This document shows positions 8,001 to 15,814 of a stretch of 27,519 nt of DNA, one piece after another. The notes beneath the pieces were generated by a model. It worked only from the letters and a program-made list of their open reading frames with translations. It was not told the origin of the DNA and did not search any database. This DNA comes from Prevotella sp. UBA7764. Its GTDB lineage: Bacteria > Bacteroidota > Bacteroidia > Bacteroidales > Bacteroidaceae. Each line of letters starts with the position of its first letter. The first letter of the stretch is position 1. A program made the position numbers and the translations under genes. The DNA lies in contig DLDU01000040.1 of assembly GCA_002481295.1 (NCBI GenBank), positions 1 to 27,519 of the forward strand. The letters are read 5' to 3'.

Positions 8001-9539
8001 GGCAGGGTTGGTGACCTGGGCGAACTGCTGGCGGAAGTAGTTGAAGAAGATCTGCGGCTTGGGAGAGAGCACGGCCAACGGTGTGTCGTTGCCCATGGAA
8101 GCCGTAGGCTCCTGTCCCTTGGTGGACATAGGGATGAGCGTGTCCTTGATGTCTTCCTCGCCGAAACCAAATTCCACCTCTTTGGCATGGAGATGCTCTA
8201 CGCTGTTGCTGACCTTTCGGCCCGAGTGGATATTCTCGAGCTGGATGCGGTTGGTGTTGAGCCACTGGCGATAAGGATGCTGAGAAGCGAGACGCTCCTT
8301 GATTTCTCCGTCGTAGTAGATCTTGCCCTCTTCGGTATCGACCAAAAGAATCTTACCCGGCTGCAGGCGTCCTTTCTCTGCGATCTCGGTGGGGTCGAAG
8401 TCCATCACGCCGACCTCGGAGGCTACCACCATCGTGCCGTTCTTGGTGATCGTGTAGCGGGCCGGACGCAGACCGTTGCGGTCGAGCATACCTCCGGCGT
8501 AGCGGCCGTCGCTGAACATCAGAGCGGCAGGACCGTCCCACGGCTCCATCAGGATGGAATGATACTCATAGAAGGCTTTCAGATCCTCGCTGATCGGGTT
8601 CTTGTCGTTGAAACTCTCCGGAATCATCACCGACAGGGCATGTGGCAGACTCATGCCGTTCATGACAAAGAACTCAAAGACGTTGTCCAGTGAAGCCGAG
8701 TCGCTCATGTCGGGCTGCACAATCGGCGAGATGTCGCGGATGTCGCCAAGTGCTTCGGAAGAGAGCACGCTCTCACGTGCTTTCATCCACGAGCGGTTGC
8801 CACGGATGGTGTTGATCTCACCATTGTGGCAGAGCAGACGGAACGGCTGTGCCAGTGCCCATGTGGGGAAGGTGTTGGTAGAGAAGCGGGAGTGGACGAG
8901 TGCCAGTCCGCTGGTGAAATAATTGTTCGTCAGGTCGGGATAGTACTGGCGCAACTGCAAGCTGGAGAGCATACCCTTGTAGACGATGGTCTTGCTCGAG
9001 AGCGAGCAGATATAGAAGTCCTTGTCGTGGACGCGGCGCTCGATCTTCTTTCTGATGATATACAGTATGCGCTCGAAGACAGGCACCTTGTCGTCGCTGA
9101 CGCCGGTGATAAACACCTGCTTGACGTCAGGCTCCGACTCCAAAGCGGCCTCGCCAAGGCAGTCGGGGTTCGTAGGCACCGAGCGCAGATGCATGAGCTG
9201 CAACCCCTCGCGCTCGATCTCCTCGATCATGATGGAAAGAATGGATTGCTGACGTTTCTCATCTTTGGGCAAGAAAATCAATCCTGTACCGTACTTGCCC
9301 TTCTCCGGAACTGGTATACCCTGAAGCAATATAAACTCGTGGGGAATCTGCAGCAGGATGCCTGCACCGTCGCCTGTCTTTCCGTCAGCGCCCTCAGCGC
9401 CACGATGGCGCAGGTTCTCGAGCACTTTCAGGGCGTTGTCGACAAGCTGGTGCGACTTACCGCCGTGGATATTCACCACCATACCTACACCGCACGCATC
9501 GTGCTCATAGGCGCTGTTGTACAATCCATTTCTTTGCAT
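5007..9539 (-). CDS. gltB: Glutamate synthase large subunit (GOGAT alpha)
   Basis: A 1510-residue protein of the expected size for the large subunit. It hydrolyses glutamine in an N-terminal class II amidotransferase domain and channels ammonia to 2-oxoglutarate at an FMN centre. A 15-residue propeptide precedes Cys16 (EHDACGVGM), the amidotransferase nucleophile after cleavage. The substrate loop SRFSTNTFPTWALAQPF and CHNGEINTIRGN lie at about 213-247. The FMN domain includes SFGALSKEAHEAL near 873 and VISGAEGGTGASP near 1036. The [3Fe-4S] cysteines are Cys1118, Cys1124 and Cys1129 (CVMMRKCSQNTC). The GXGXG beta-helix domain covers roughly 1250-1460. It is first in the gltBD unit. Nothing is missing. 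Confidence 0.97.
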   Translation of the reverse strand: MQRNGLYNSAYEHDACGVGMVVNIHGGKSHQLVDNALKVLENLRHRGAEGADGKTGDGAGILLQIPHEFILLQGIPVPEKGKYGTGLIFLPKDEKRQQSILSIMIEEIEREGLQLMHLRSVPTNPDCLGEAALESEPDVKQVFITGVSDDKVPVFERILYIIRKKIERRVHDKDFYICSLSSKTIVYKGMLSSLQLRQYYPDLTNNYFTSGLALVHSRFSTNTFPTWALAQPFRLLCHNGEINTIRGNRSWMKARESVLSSEALGDIRDISPIVQPDMSDSASLDNVFEFFVMNGMSLPHALSVMIPESFNDKNPISEDLKAFYEYHSILMEPWDGPAALMFSDGRYAGGMLDRNGLRPARYTITKNGTMVVASEVGVMDFDPTEIAEKGRLQPGKILLVDTEEGKIYYDGEIKERLASQHPYRQWLNTNRIQLENIHSGRKVSNSVEHLHAKEVEFGFGEEDIKDTLIPMSTKGQEPTASMGNDTPLAVLSPKPQIFFNYFRQQFAQVTNPAIDSIRENLVMSLAEYIGRVGTGILNPDETNCKMVRLPHPILTNAQLDILCNIRYKGFNTRKLSMTFETPDDPAMGGERLHEAIDRLCHDAEQSVDDGYNYIILSDRDIDDKHIAIPSLLAVSAVHHYLINVGKRVQTALIVESGEIREVMHAALLLGYGASALCPYMTYAVLDDLVKKGKIQENYPTAEANYIKAVKKGLFKIMAKMGISTIRSYRGAQIFEAIGLSQGLLKAYFGTDTSSIGGIGLDTIARDQLRFHRAAVNTEKEEETLHIELPLKNLGQFHWRKDGIDHAWNPETIATLQLATRTGNYELFKKFSNLVDHKKEPIFVRDFLDFKRNPIDINKVEPVESIVKHFVTGAMSFGALSKEAHEALALAMNALGARSNTGEGGEDRDRYSGTVDGISLSSKTKQVASGRFGVTTEYLVNAEEIQIKVAQGAKPGEGGQLPGYKVNEIIAKTRHSIPGISLISPPPHHDIYSIEDLKQLIFDLKNVNPKAAISVKLVAESGVGTIAAGVVKAKADLVVISGAEGGTGASPASSMRFAGISPEIGIAETQQTLVRNGLRSLARLQVDGQLKTGLDVILMALLGAEEFGFGTSALITLGCVMMRKCSQNTCPMGVATQDPKLRAHFRGSYHNVVNYMKFIAQEVREYLAEMGYTTLNEIVGHTELIVPRDIKAEEANVNEETVAKWKSLDFSNLLHRETGDTSLYCTKLQDHEIHDLLDQQIIASAQNAIEKKEEINLDYAIRNTNRAVGTMLSGLIATKYGEEGLPDDTINIKFKGSAGQSFGAFLVHGVSFKLEGETNDYFGKGLSGGRISILPPIRSNFEAEDNIIAGNTGLYGATSGELYINGQVGERFAVRNSGAIAVVEGAGDHCCEYMTGGRVVVLGPTGRNFAAGMSGGVAYVWDKNHNFDYFCNMDMVEINLVEETTYRKELHELIRQHYLYTGSKLARTMLDEWNHYVEEFIQVVPIEYKRVLQEEQVKKLQQKIADMQRDY

Positions 9540-9578
9540 TTGCTAACGTATTTGGTTATTTCACTTTCAAATTGGCTA

Positions 9579-9586
9579 CAAATTTA
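9579..9586 (-). promoter_or_regulatory. Probable -7 box of gltB
   Basis: TAAATTTG on the minus strand matches TAnnTTTG and would start transcription about 33 nt before the gltB ATG. No good -33 TTTG is present at the right distance, which may mean the promoter needs an activator. Confidence 0.4.
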
Positions 9587-10095
9587 CTAAAAAGACTTCT
9601 AAATGTAAGAATATACCTACAAAAGGGGATAAAGAATTTCTTCTATATGTGTGTAAAGTTACGATTACTTATAAACGAGAGTGTGTAAAATCGAGATTGT
9701 AAGTAAAATGATGCTTATTGCTTAAAAAGTGGAGATATGTAAAACAAAGTATAGCTGCATAAGCCATAATTCATACATTTTGGAGTCATGGCATGGCAGG
9801 AAGGGGAGTGGATTACACCTATTATATATAGTATATCCGTTATCCGTGGGTTGCTGATGTGCGGTCACTAAATGACGAGGTTTGTGGCCCGGTGGATCGT
9901 GCGCGCTTAGGGCGGTGGGCGATCCGTTGTTGGATAATCTGACAATTTTCCGCCCTTGTGGCTGCGTTTTTTCGCGTCAAGTCCTCCTTGGCGCTGAATT
10001 CGGCGAATTTTGGTGTGTTTTTGTAATTGTCTGATTTGTAGCGCGTTATTAACAAAAGAGCGTTTTTCCGACTTCTCAAGCAGCCTTTTCCCTTG

Positions 10096-10227
10096 TCATC
10101 TTGGCGAAAAGAGTGGCTCATTGTGGTGAACTGACGGGCACATCGTGGCGAGATGAGGGCGTCATTGTGGCGAGATGCCCCGGTCATCACGGCAAGATGA
10201 CGCAGGGATCCCGGCAAAAATGGTGCA
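10096..10227. repeat. Six tandem degenerate 22-bp repeats
   Basis: Units start at 10096, 10118, 10140, 10162, 10184 and 10206, exactly 22 bp apart. The approximate consensus is TCATCGTGGCGAGATGACGG followed by two variable bases. The best units show a dyad, TCATC-N7-GATGA (complete at 10184-10200). The outer units are the most diverged. The period is not a multiple of three and no frame is conserved, so the array is not coding. Confidence 0.8.
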
Positions 10228-10417
10228 GAGTGAGTGCGGAAGCGTTGTTGTCGTCTCTATTTCGTTGGCTTTCGCGGATGTCTTTTTGTCAAGGAATATT
10301 GTGTTGCGGGCAAGATGTGTCGCAAAAGTCCTTGTGGCTTCCGGCGAGTCGGACGTGCGTGCAAGTCCGTCGCTGACAGCGCCCGACGGCGTGGATGGGT
10401 GGTGAAAGCGCTGCGCG

Positions 10418-10445
10418 GGGAGTGGACTTGCTCCCGTTTTTGTTT
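10418..10445 (+). terminator. Intrinsic terminator upstream of susC
   Basis: gggag (10418-10422) and ctccc (10431-10435) form a short GC stem with an 8-nt loop, followed by gTTTTTgTTT. It sits before the susC promoter and after no plus-strand gene, so it would end an unannotated transcript or insulate susC. Confidence 0.55.
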
Positions 10446-10579
10446 CTGAGATCGTTGATATGTTAATATCAGAAAGTCGTGGATAACCTATTATATATAG
10501 AGGAATGTCGTTCAAGTGAATGAATGCCTGTCAAAAACATAAGTAAAACTCATGAAAAAGAAAATTTATGTCGTTTTTG

Positions 10580-10611
10580 CTTGGTGGTTTTGATAAAATT
10601 ACTTATCTTTG
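10580..10611 (+). promoter_or_regulatory. susC promoter
   Basis: CTTG (10580-10583) is followed after 20 nt by TATCTTTG (10604-10611), a close match to the Bacteroidota consensus. Transcription would start near 10618, so the in-frame ATG at 10568 cannot be the start and the ATG at 10700 is preferred. Confidence 0.7.
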
Positions 10612-10699
10612 TAAAAAATTAAAATCTCTTGTTATCTGGAATAGAGAGAAAAAGAAAACAAATCGTATTATTGTTAACTTAATTAATTGGAGAGAGCTT

Positions 10700-13600
10700 A
10701 TGGAAAAAAGAGTCACGATGCTTTTAGCCTCTATGGCACTCAGTACAGCGATGGCGATGGCGCAGACGAAAGTCAGCGGCACCATTCTCACCGCTGAGGG
10801 CGATCCCGTTGTGGGCGCCTCGGTACTGGTCGTAGGAACCAAGACAGGAACCGTCACCGATGTCGACGGACACTACCAGATGAGCATCCCAGCGGGGAGC
10901 ACGCTGCGCATCTCCTATCTTGGACTGAAAACCAAGACCGTCAAGGCTAAGGAAAACCAGACCGTCTATCTCGAAGCCGACAACACCACGCTCAACGACG
11001 TCGTCGTCACTGCCCTCGGCGTGTCGCGACAGAAGAAAGCCCTCGGCTACGCTGTCACCGAGGTGAAAGGCGAAGACTTGAACCTCAGCCGCGGCGGACT
11101 GAGCAACCCTGTAAACGCTTTGCAGGGAAAGATCGCCGGACTGCAGATCTCCTCCGGTGCAGGCAGCATGGGCGGTAGTGCCAAGGTGCTTATCCGTGGT
11201 GCCAACTCTCTCACGGGCAACAACCAGCCGCTCTTCGTCGTCGACGGTGTGCCCATCGAGGGCCGTGACTACAACAGCTCGGAAACAGCCCGAGGTGCCG
11301 AGGGCTACGACTACGGCAACCTCGTGCAGGACATCAACCCCGACGACATTGAGAGCGTTTCTGTATTGAAGGGAGCTGCCGCCTCGGCACTCTACGGCAG
11401 CCGCGCCTCCAACGGCGTGGTGATGATCACCACTAAACACGCCCGTCAGCACGCTGGCTACGGCGTGGAATACTCCTCGACCATCGGCTTTGAGAGTGTC
11501 ACCAAACTGCCAAAGCTCCAGAGCCAGTACGGTGGCGGCTATGGCTACGCTGGCGAGTATGCCCACGGCGACGAGGGCGATGACTTCTCCATTCAGACCA
11601 TCAACGGCAAGACCTACACCATCCCTGACTACGGTATGGACGAGAGCTGGGGACCCAAGCTCGACGGACGGCAGGTGCTCTCATGGTACGACTTGCTCAA
11701 ATGGCGCATCGGCGGCGAGCAGGGCGACCCCTCCACATCGCCGTGGAGCCCGGCGACAAGCGATGTCCGCGACTTCTTTAACACAGGAGTCAGCTATACT
11801 AACAACGTGGCAATCTCGCACGTCTACGACAACAGTGCCTACCGCATCTCCTATACCAACTCCTCGCTCAAAGGCTACGAGCCCAACAGCAGCCAGTATA
11901 AAAACATCTTCAACGTCAGCGGAAACATCACCAGCAAGGACAAGCGACTGAATGTCTTCACCACGGTCAACTACTTCAACAACCGCACCAAGGGACGTCA
12001 GGAAACCGGTTACGGCGACAACAACATCATGGTGAAGTTCACGCAGTGGGGTCAGCGACAGCTCAACATGAATGAGCTCAAGGAACTCTATCTCCTGCCC
12101 GACGGCACACAGGGCTCGTGGAACATGGGCGGTGTTGACGATCCTACCATCCAGTACCACAACAACCCCTATTGGAGTCGCTACAAAAACTATGAGAACG
12201 ACTCCCGCGACCGTGTCTACGGCAATGCAGGCGTCAGCTATCAGATCCTCCCCGAGCTGAAGGCGCAGTACAAGGCCAACCTCGACTACTACTCCATGAA
12301 GCAGTATGAGCGCAATGCCGTGCACTCCCAGGAGCAGTCGAAATACAGAGAGGTGGCGCGCACTCAGTACGAGATCAACCATGAGTTCATGCTGATGTAC
12401 AACCAGACTTTCCACGACGACTACAGCGTGTCGGCCAACCTCGGTGCCAACATCATGAAACGCCACTACGAGTACATCTACGGCGAGACCGTCGGCGGAC
12501 TTGCCATTCCCGACTTCTACAACCTTGCCAACTCCATCTCCACGCCGCACGCCTACAACTACAAGCAGGAGAAGGCCATCAACTCGGTATTTGCCGATGT
12601 CACCCTCGGTTGGAAAAACATGCTCTACCTCGAGGGCACCGTCAGAACCGACAAGAGCTCGGCACTGCCCAGCGGCAACAACACCTATACCTATCCTTCG
12701 GTGACCGCCAGCTGGCTGTTCTCCGAACTGCTCAAGAAGCACCTGCCCTGGCTCAGCTATGGTAAGCTGCGCGCCGGATATGCCGAGGTCGGCAACGACA
12801 CCGACCCCTATCAGGTGCAACAGACTTTCCTACAGTATACCAACATCGACCCCTCGACGCCGGGCTACCGTATGCAGAACACGCTCAACAACAAAGACCT
12901 GAAGCCTGAGCGCACCCACTCCTGGGAGTTCGGTCTGGAGGCCAGCATGTTTGACGAGCGCCTTGGCTTCGACTTGACCTACTACACCACAACGACAAAA
13001 GACGAGATCCTGCCACTTTCCGTCTCTGGTACGACAGGCTATATCTACAAAGTTGTCAACAGCGGTGAGATTCAGAACCACGGTATCGAGTTCGCTATCC
13101 ACGGCACACCGGTCAAGACACACGACTTTGAATGGAACGCCTCGCTGACACTCGCCTCCAATAAGAACAAGGTGAAGAGCCTCACCGACGGTGTCGACTA
13201 CCTGCGCTTGGGCACAGCTCCCTTCATGGTGGAAGTAGGTGCCTCGGTAGGTGAGGGCTACGGCATCATCAAAGGCACCGACTACCTCTATGACGAGTAC
13301 GGACACAAACTCGTAGATCCCGAGACCGGACTCTATAAGGCTACCGCTGACAACCGCAACATCGGCAGCATCTATCCTGACTTCACGGGTGGTCTGGTCA
13401 ACAGTTTCCGCTGGAAAAACTTCGACGCCAGCGTTCAGTTCGACTTCTCGCATGGCGGTCATTTCTTCTCCACGACCCGTCTGTGGGGCTGCTACACCGG
13501 TATGTTTGAGGAGACCGCTGCCAACGGCGTGCGTGAGAAGGGCATCGTCACCGACGGCTATGTGGCTGCCACAGACGCCAACGGCAACTATATCAAAAAC

Positions 13601-13966
13601 GCCGACGGCTCTTACAAAGTGGCTACCGACGCCAACGGCCAACCGGTGAAAAACACCAAGGTGGTCAGCGCCCGCGACTACTTCGAGAACTACTACACGG
13701 GACCGGCTGCACAGAACGTGCTCCGCAGCGACTATGTCAAACTGCGTGAAGTGTCGATTGGCTACACCTTCAAGATGCGCCCCAACTGGTTTGTCAAGGG
13801 TTTGCGCCTGAGTGCCTACGGCCGCAACCTCGCCGTTTGGGGACCCGACTGCAAGCATTTCGACCCGGAGATGATCGTCACCAGCAGTGGCAACGTGCAA
13901 GGTATCGAAGGTGGTGCCACGCCGATGGTGGCCAGCTATGGCTTTACGGTAAATGTCAAATTCTAA
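10700..13966 (+). CDS. SusC/RagA-type TonB-dependent outer membrane transporter
   Basis: A 1088-residue protein from the ATG at 10700. That start gives a clean signal peptide (MEKRVTMLLASMALSTAMAMA, cut near residue 21-22); longer versions would begin upstream of the promoter. A carboxypeptidase-regulatory-like domain covers about 24-95 (VSGTILTAEGDPVVGASV). The TonB plug covers about 100-246, including NDVVVTALG, NALQGKIAGLQI, VLIRGANS, PLFVVDGVP and the SusC signature SVLKGAAASALYGSRASNGV. The remainder is the beta-barrel, ending in an aromatic residue (VNVKF). With the SusD lipoprotein it imports an oligomer, powered by TonB. The substrate cannot be read from sequence; arabino-oligosaccharides are a guess from nearby enzymes. 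Codons strongly favour C in third position. Confidence 0.93.
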   Translation: MEKRVTMLLASMALSTAMAMAQTKVSGTILTAEGDPVVGASVLVVGTKTGTVTDVDGHYQMSIPAGSTLRISYLGLKTKTVKAKENQTVYLEADNTTLNDVVVTALGVSRQKKALGYAVTEVKGEDLNLSRGGLSNPVNALQGKIAGLQISSGAGSMGGSAKVLIRGANSLTGNNQPLFVVDGVPIEGRDYNSSETARGAEGYDYGNLVQDINPDDIESVSVLKGAAASALYGSRASNGVVMITTKHARQHAGYGVEYSSTIGFESVTKLPKLQSQYGGGYGYAGEYAHGDEGDDFSIQTINGKTYTIPDYGMDESWGPKLDGRQVLSWYDLLKWRIGGEQGDPSTSPWSPATSDVRDFFNTGVSYTNNVAISHVYDNSAYRISYTNSSLKGYEPNSSQYKNIFNVSGNITSKDKRLNVFTTVNYFNNRTKGRQETGYGDNNIMVKFTQWGQRQLNMNELKELYLLPDGTQGSWNMGGVDDPTIQYHNNPYWSRYKNYENDSRDRVYGNAGVSYQILPELKAQYKANLDYYSMKQYERNAVHSQEQSKYREVARTQYEINHEFMLMYNQTFHDDYSVSANLGANIMKRHYEYIYGETVGGLAIPDFYNLANSISTPHAYNYKQEKAINSVFADVTLGWKNMLYLEGTVRTDKSSALPSGNNTYTYPSVTASWLFSELLKKHLPWLSYGKLRAGYAEVGNDTDPYQVQQTFLQYTNIDPSTPGYRMQNTLNNKDLKPERTHSWEFGLEASMFDERLGFDLTYYTTTTKDEILPLSVSGTTGYIYKVVNSGEIQNHGIEFAIHGTPVKTHDFEWNASLTLASNKNKVKSLTDGVDYLRLGTAPFMVEVGASVGEGYGIIKGTDYLYDEYGHKLVDPETGLYKATADNRNIGSIYPDFTGGLVNSFRWKNFDASVQFDFSHGGHFFSTTRLWGCYTGMFEETAANGVREKGIVTDGYVAATDANGNYIKNADGSYKVATDANGQPVKNTKVVSARDYFENYYTGPAAQNVLRSDYVKLREVSIGYTFKMRPNWFVKGLRLSAYGRNLAVWGPDCKHFDPEMIVTSSGNVQGIEGGATPMVASYGFTVNVKF

Positions 13967-13983
13967 TTACGGAGGATGAATCT

Positions 13984-15564
13984 ATGAACAAGATACTCAG
14001 ATATATGACGATCGGGGCCGTAGCCCTGACAACCTTTTCGTGCAGCGACATCGACAGCGTCAACAAGGATCCCAACTCGCCCGCTGACGTGCCTTCAAAC
14101 ATGGTCATGGAGGGTGCCGAGAAGTGGGCTATGGACAACATCTACGACCTGTGGTTCAGCGGTCGCCAGTGCCTGACCTACAGCCAGCAATGGGTGCAGC
14201 GCAACTACACCGAGGAGGACCGCTACCAGATACGTGAGACGGTGAACAACAGCTATTTCAACTATCTCTACATGGGACTGGCCAACTTCGACAAGGTCAT
14301 CACCCTCAACACCGACGAGAAGTACAAAGCCACCAACTCGGCCTACGGCGCCAATGCCAACCAGATTGCCGCGGCCAAGATCATGAAGGTGTGGCTCATG
14401 GATGTCATCACCGACACATGGGGCAACGTGCCGTACTCCCAGGCCGGTAAACTTGAGAGCGAGGGCACGCTCTACGCGGTCTATGACTCGCAGAAGGACA
14501 TCTATATCGAGATGATCAAGGAGCTCACCGACGCCGTCAACACCATCGACGTCAGCCAGCCAGCCTTCTCCTCCGGTGATGTCATCTTCGGCGGCAAAGC
14601 AGAGAAATGGAAGCGCTTCGGCAACTCGCTCAAGTGCCGCCTTGCCATCCATCTGTCCAAGGTGGATCCCAACTGGAAGACTTATATCCGGGAGGCCGTG
14701 GCGAGCGGTGTGATGCAGAGCAACGACGACGCGGCAAAGTTCACCTATTCCGCTTCCGGGTCGGACTACTGCCAGTTCTACGAGGGCTTCTATGTCGAGG
14801 GCCGCAACGACTTCTCCATCGCCCGTCCGCTGCTCTACCTGCTCAAGGGCGAGGCCGACGAGCTCAACCACAAGACGCATCCGTGGCCGGGAACGGTAGA
14901 TCCGCGCCTGAGCATCTACACCTGTCCTAACGCCAATGGCGAGTACACCGGTATGCCGTTTGTCACACCCACCGGCATCCAGGACAAGTTCCGCGCTTCC
15001 TCACCCGACTGGAAAAGTGGCCAGCCGCTGGTACTGACTCCAACCTACAGCGTGCCACTGATGACCTATGCTGAGCTGAAGTTCATCCTCTGTGAGTACA
15101 ACGGTTATGACCGTCAGGACTATGAGGACGGCGTGCGCGCCAGCCTCGCATACTGGTACGCTCTGGCGGGCAAGACGCTGAGCGCCGCCGACGAGGATGC
15201 TTATGTCGCCGCCGTGTCGAAGAAGGTTGATGCCGAGAGCTGCGCTATCCAGAAATACCTCGACCTCTTCACCAATGGCACGGAGGCATGGACGGAGATT
15301 CGTCGCACCGGCTATCCTGAACAGCTCATGCGTCCGGGCGAGATCGCTTGCATCTATAAGGATCAGCCTGTGAAGTTTACACCGCTGTCCGACACCAAGG
15401 GCGACATCATCGAGCGAGTGAAGTACCCCACCAATGAGAGTACGCTCAACGGTACGAACTTCAAGGAGGCAGTCGCCAAGCTCTCCGACGGCACGAACAA
15501 CTATTACACGAAGATGTATTGGGACGTGCGCAAGAGCAGCTATGACCATCCGGTCAATAAATAA
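13984..15564 (+). CDS. SusD/RagB-family surface lipoprotein
   Basis: A 526-residue protein from the ATG at 13984, which lies 17 nt after the susC stop; the longer frame overlaps susC and lacks a signal. The signal MNKILRYMTIGAVALTTFSC ends in a lipobox with Cys20. The following DSVNKDPNSP, the GLANFDKVI helix and the conserved GNVPYSQAG segment fit the SusD-like_2 group (PF12771) rather than classical starch-type SusD. It should cap the SusC barrel as the ligand-binding lid at the cell surface. The C-terminal part has the usual YWEIRRTG-like region, here AWTEIRRTGYPEQ. It is in one operon with susC. The ligand is not known. Confidence 0.92.
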   Translation: MNKILRYMTIGAVALTTFSCSDIDSVNKDPNSPADVPSNMVMEGAEKWAMDNIYDLWFSGRQCLTYSQQWVQRNYTEEDRYQIRETVNNSYFNYLYMGLANFDKVITLNTDEKYKATNSAYGANANQIAAAKIMKVWLMDVITDTWGNVPYSQAGKLESEGTLYAVYDSQKDIYIEMIKELTDAVNTIDVSQPAFSSGDVIFGGKAEKWKRFGNSLKCRLAIHLSKVDPNWKTYIREAVASGVMQSNDDAAKFTYSASGSDYCQFYEGFYVEGRNDFSIARPLLYLLKGEADELNHKTHPWPGTVDPRLSIYTCPNANGEYTGMPFVTPTGIQDKFRASSPDWKSGQPLVLTPTYSVPLMTYAELKFILCEYNGYDRQDYEDGVRASLAYWYALAGKTLSAADEDAYVAAVSKKVDAESCAIQKYLDLFTNGTEAWTEIRRTGYPEQLMRPGEIACIYKDQPVKFTPLSDTKGDIIERVKYPTNESTLNGTNFKEAVAKLSDGTNNYYTKMYWDVRKSSYDHPVNK

Positions 15565-15640
15565 CTTTTGAAAATGTGGCTATTGAGACGCAATGTTATA
15601 CTGTTATACAAACTTGTTTGAATAGAAAGGCTATTCAGGG

Positions 15641-15680
15641 GGCGACGGGGAGTGATTCTTCGTCGCCTCTTTGCTTCTTA
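15641..15680 (+). terminator. Probable susCD terminator
   Basis: ggcgacg (15641-15647) and cgtcgcc (15661-15667) form a 7-bp stem with a 13-nt loop, followed by TCTTTGCTTCTT. It lies 77 bp after the susD stop. Confidence 0.6.
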
Positions 15681-15725
15681 TGCTCTTTTTGTCGCCCTAA
15701 GACAGTAATTTATGCTTGTAAGAGC

Positions 15726-15754
15726 TTTGATTTCTAAGTTTTTTTGTACTTTTG
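15726..15754 (+). promoter_or_regulatory. Predicted promoter of the metY-like gene
   Basis: TACTTTTG (15747-15754) matches the -7 consensus. TTTG at 15726-15729 is 17 nt away, shorter than the usual 19-21. The leader is only about 55 nt, too short for a SAM riboswitch. Confidence 0.4.
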
Positions 15755-15814
15755 TGGTTGAAATTAAAAGAATGGGAACAAATTATCTTCTAATCAACAT
15801 AAAGAAACGACACG

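Larger units (their letters stand above)
9818..10500. repeat. 14-bp direct repeats flanking a 655-bp GC-rich segment
   Basis: cctattatatatag occurs at 9818-9831 and again at 10487-10500. Just inside, the left side has ttatcc at 9840-9845 and the right side ends in ggataa at 10481-10486. The 22 bases inward of these inverted hexamers agree at about 15 positions. This could be a target duplication with imperfect terminal repeats, or two similar AT-rich promoter-like sites. Confidence 0.4.
9540..10699. other. 1.16-kb intergenic region between divergent gltB and susC
   Basis: No convincing gene was found on either strand. The gltB side (9540-9830) is AT-rich. The middle (about 9880-10440) is clearly richer in GC and contains six 22-bp repeats (10096-10227), small hairpins such as ccgtcg/cgacgg (10367-10389), and a plus-strand terminator at 10418. 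Identical 14-bp AT-rich sequences lie at 9818-9831 and 10487-10500. The right end holds the susC promoter. Confidence 0.6.

Noticed and set aside
9840..10217. 125-codon minus-strand frame and several overlapping plus frames (10101-10376, 10234-10449) in the gltB-susC gap
   Set aside because: They run through the 22-bp repeats, have skewed Arg/Ser/His-rich composition, match no family and have no promoter or consistent frame.
10096..10227. CRISPR array
   Set aside because: Units are contiguous, 22 bp long, degenerate and without spacers; no cas genes are near.
10568..10699. N-terminal extension of SusC from the ATG at 10568
   Set aside because: That ATG lies upstream of the predicted promoter, and the extension would bury the signal peptide.
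11681..12820. Minus-strand frames opposite susC (also 10724-11566, 12830-13900)
   Set aside because: Shadows caused by biased codon use in susC; Val/Asp/Gly-rich with no domains.
13837..13983. N-terminal extension of SusD overlapping susC
   Set aside because: The lipoprotein signal begins at 13984; the extension is out-of-frame susC sequence.
15755..15814. SAM riboswitch ahead of metY
   Set aside because: The leader is about 55 nt, with no visible multi-stem structure.
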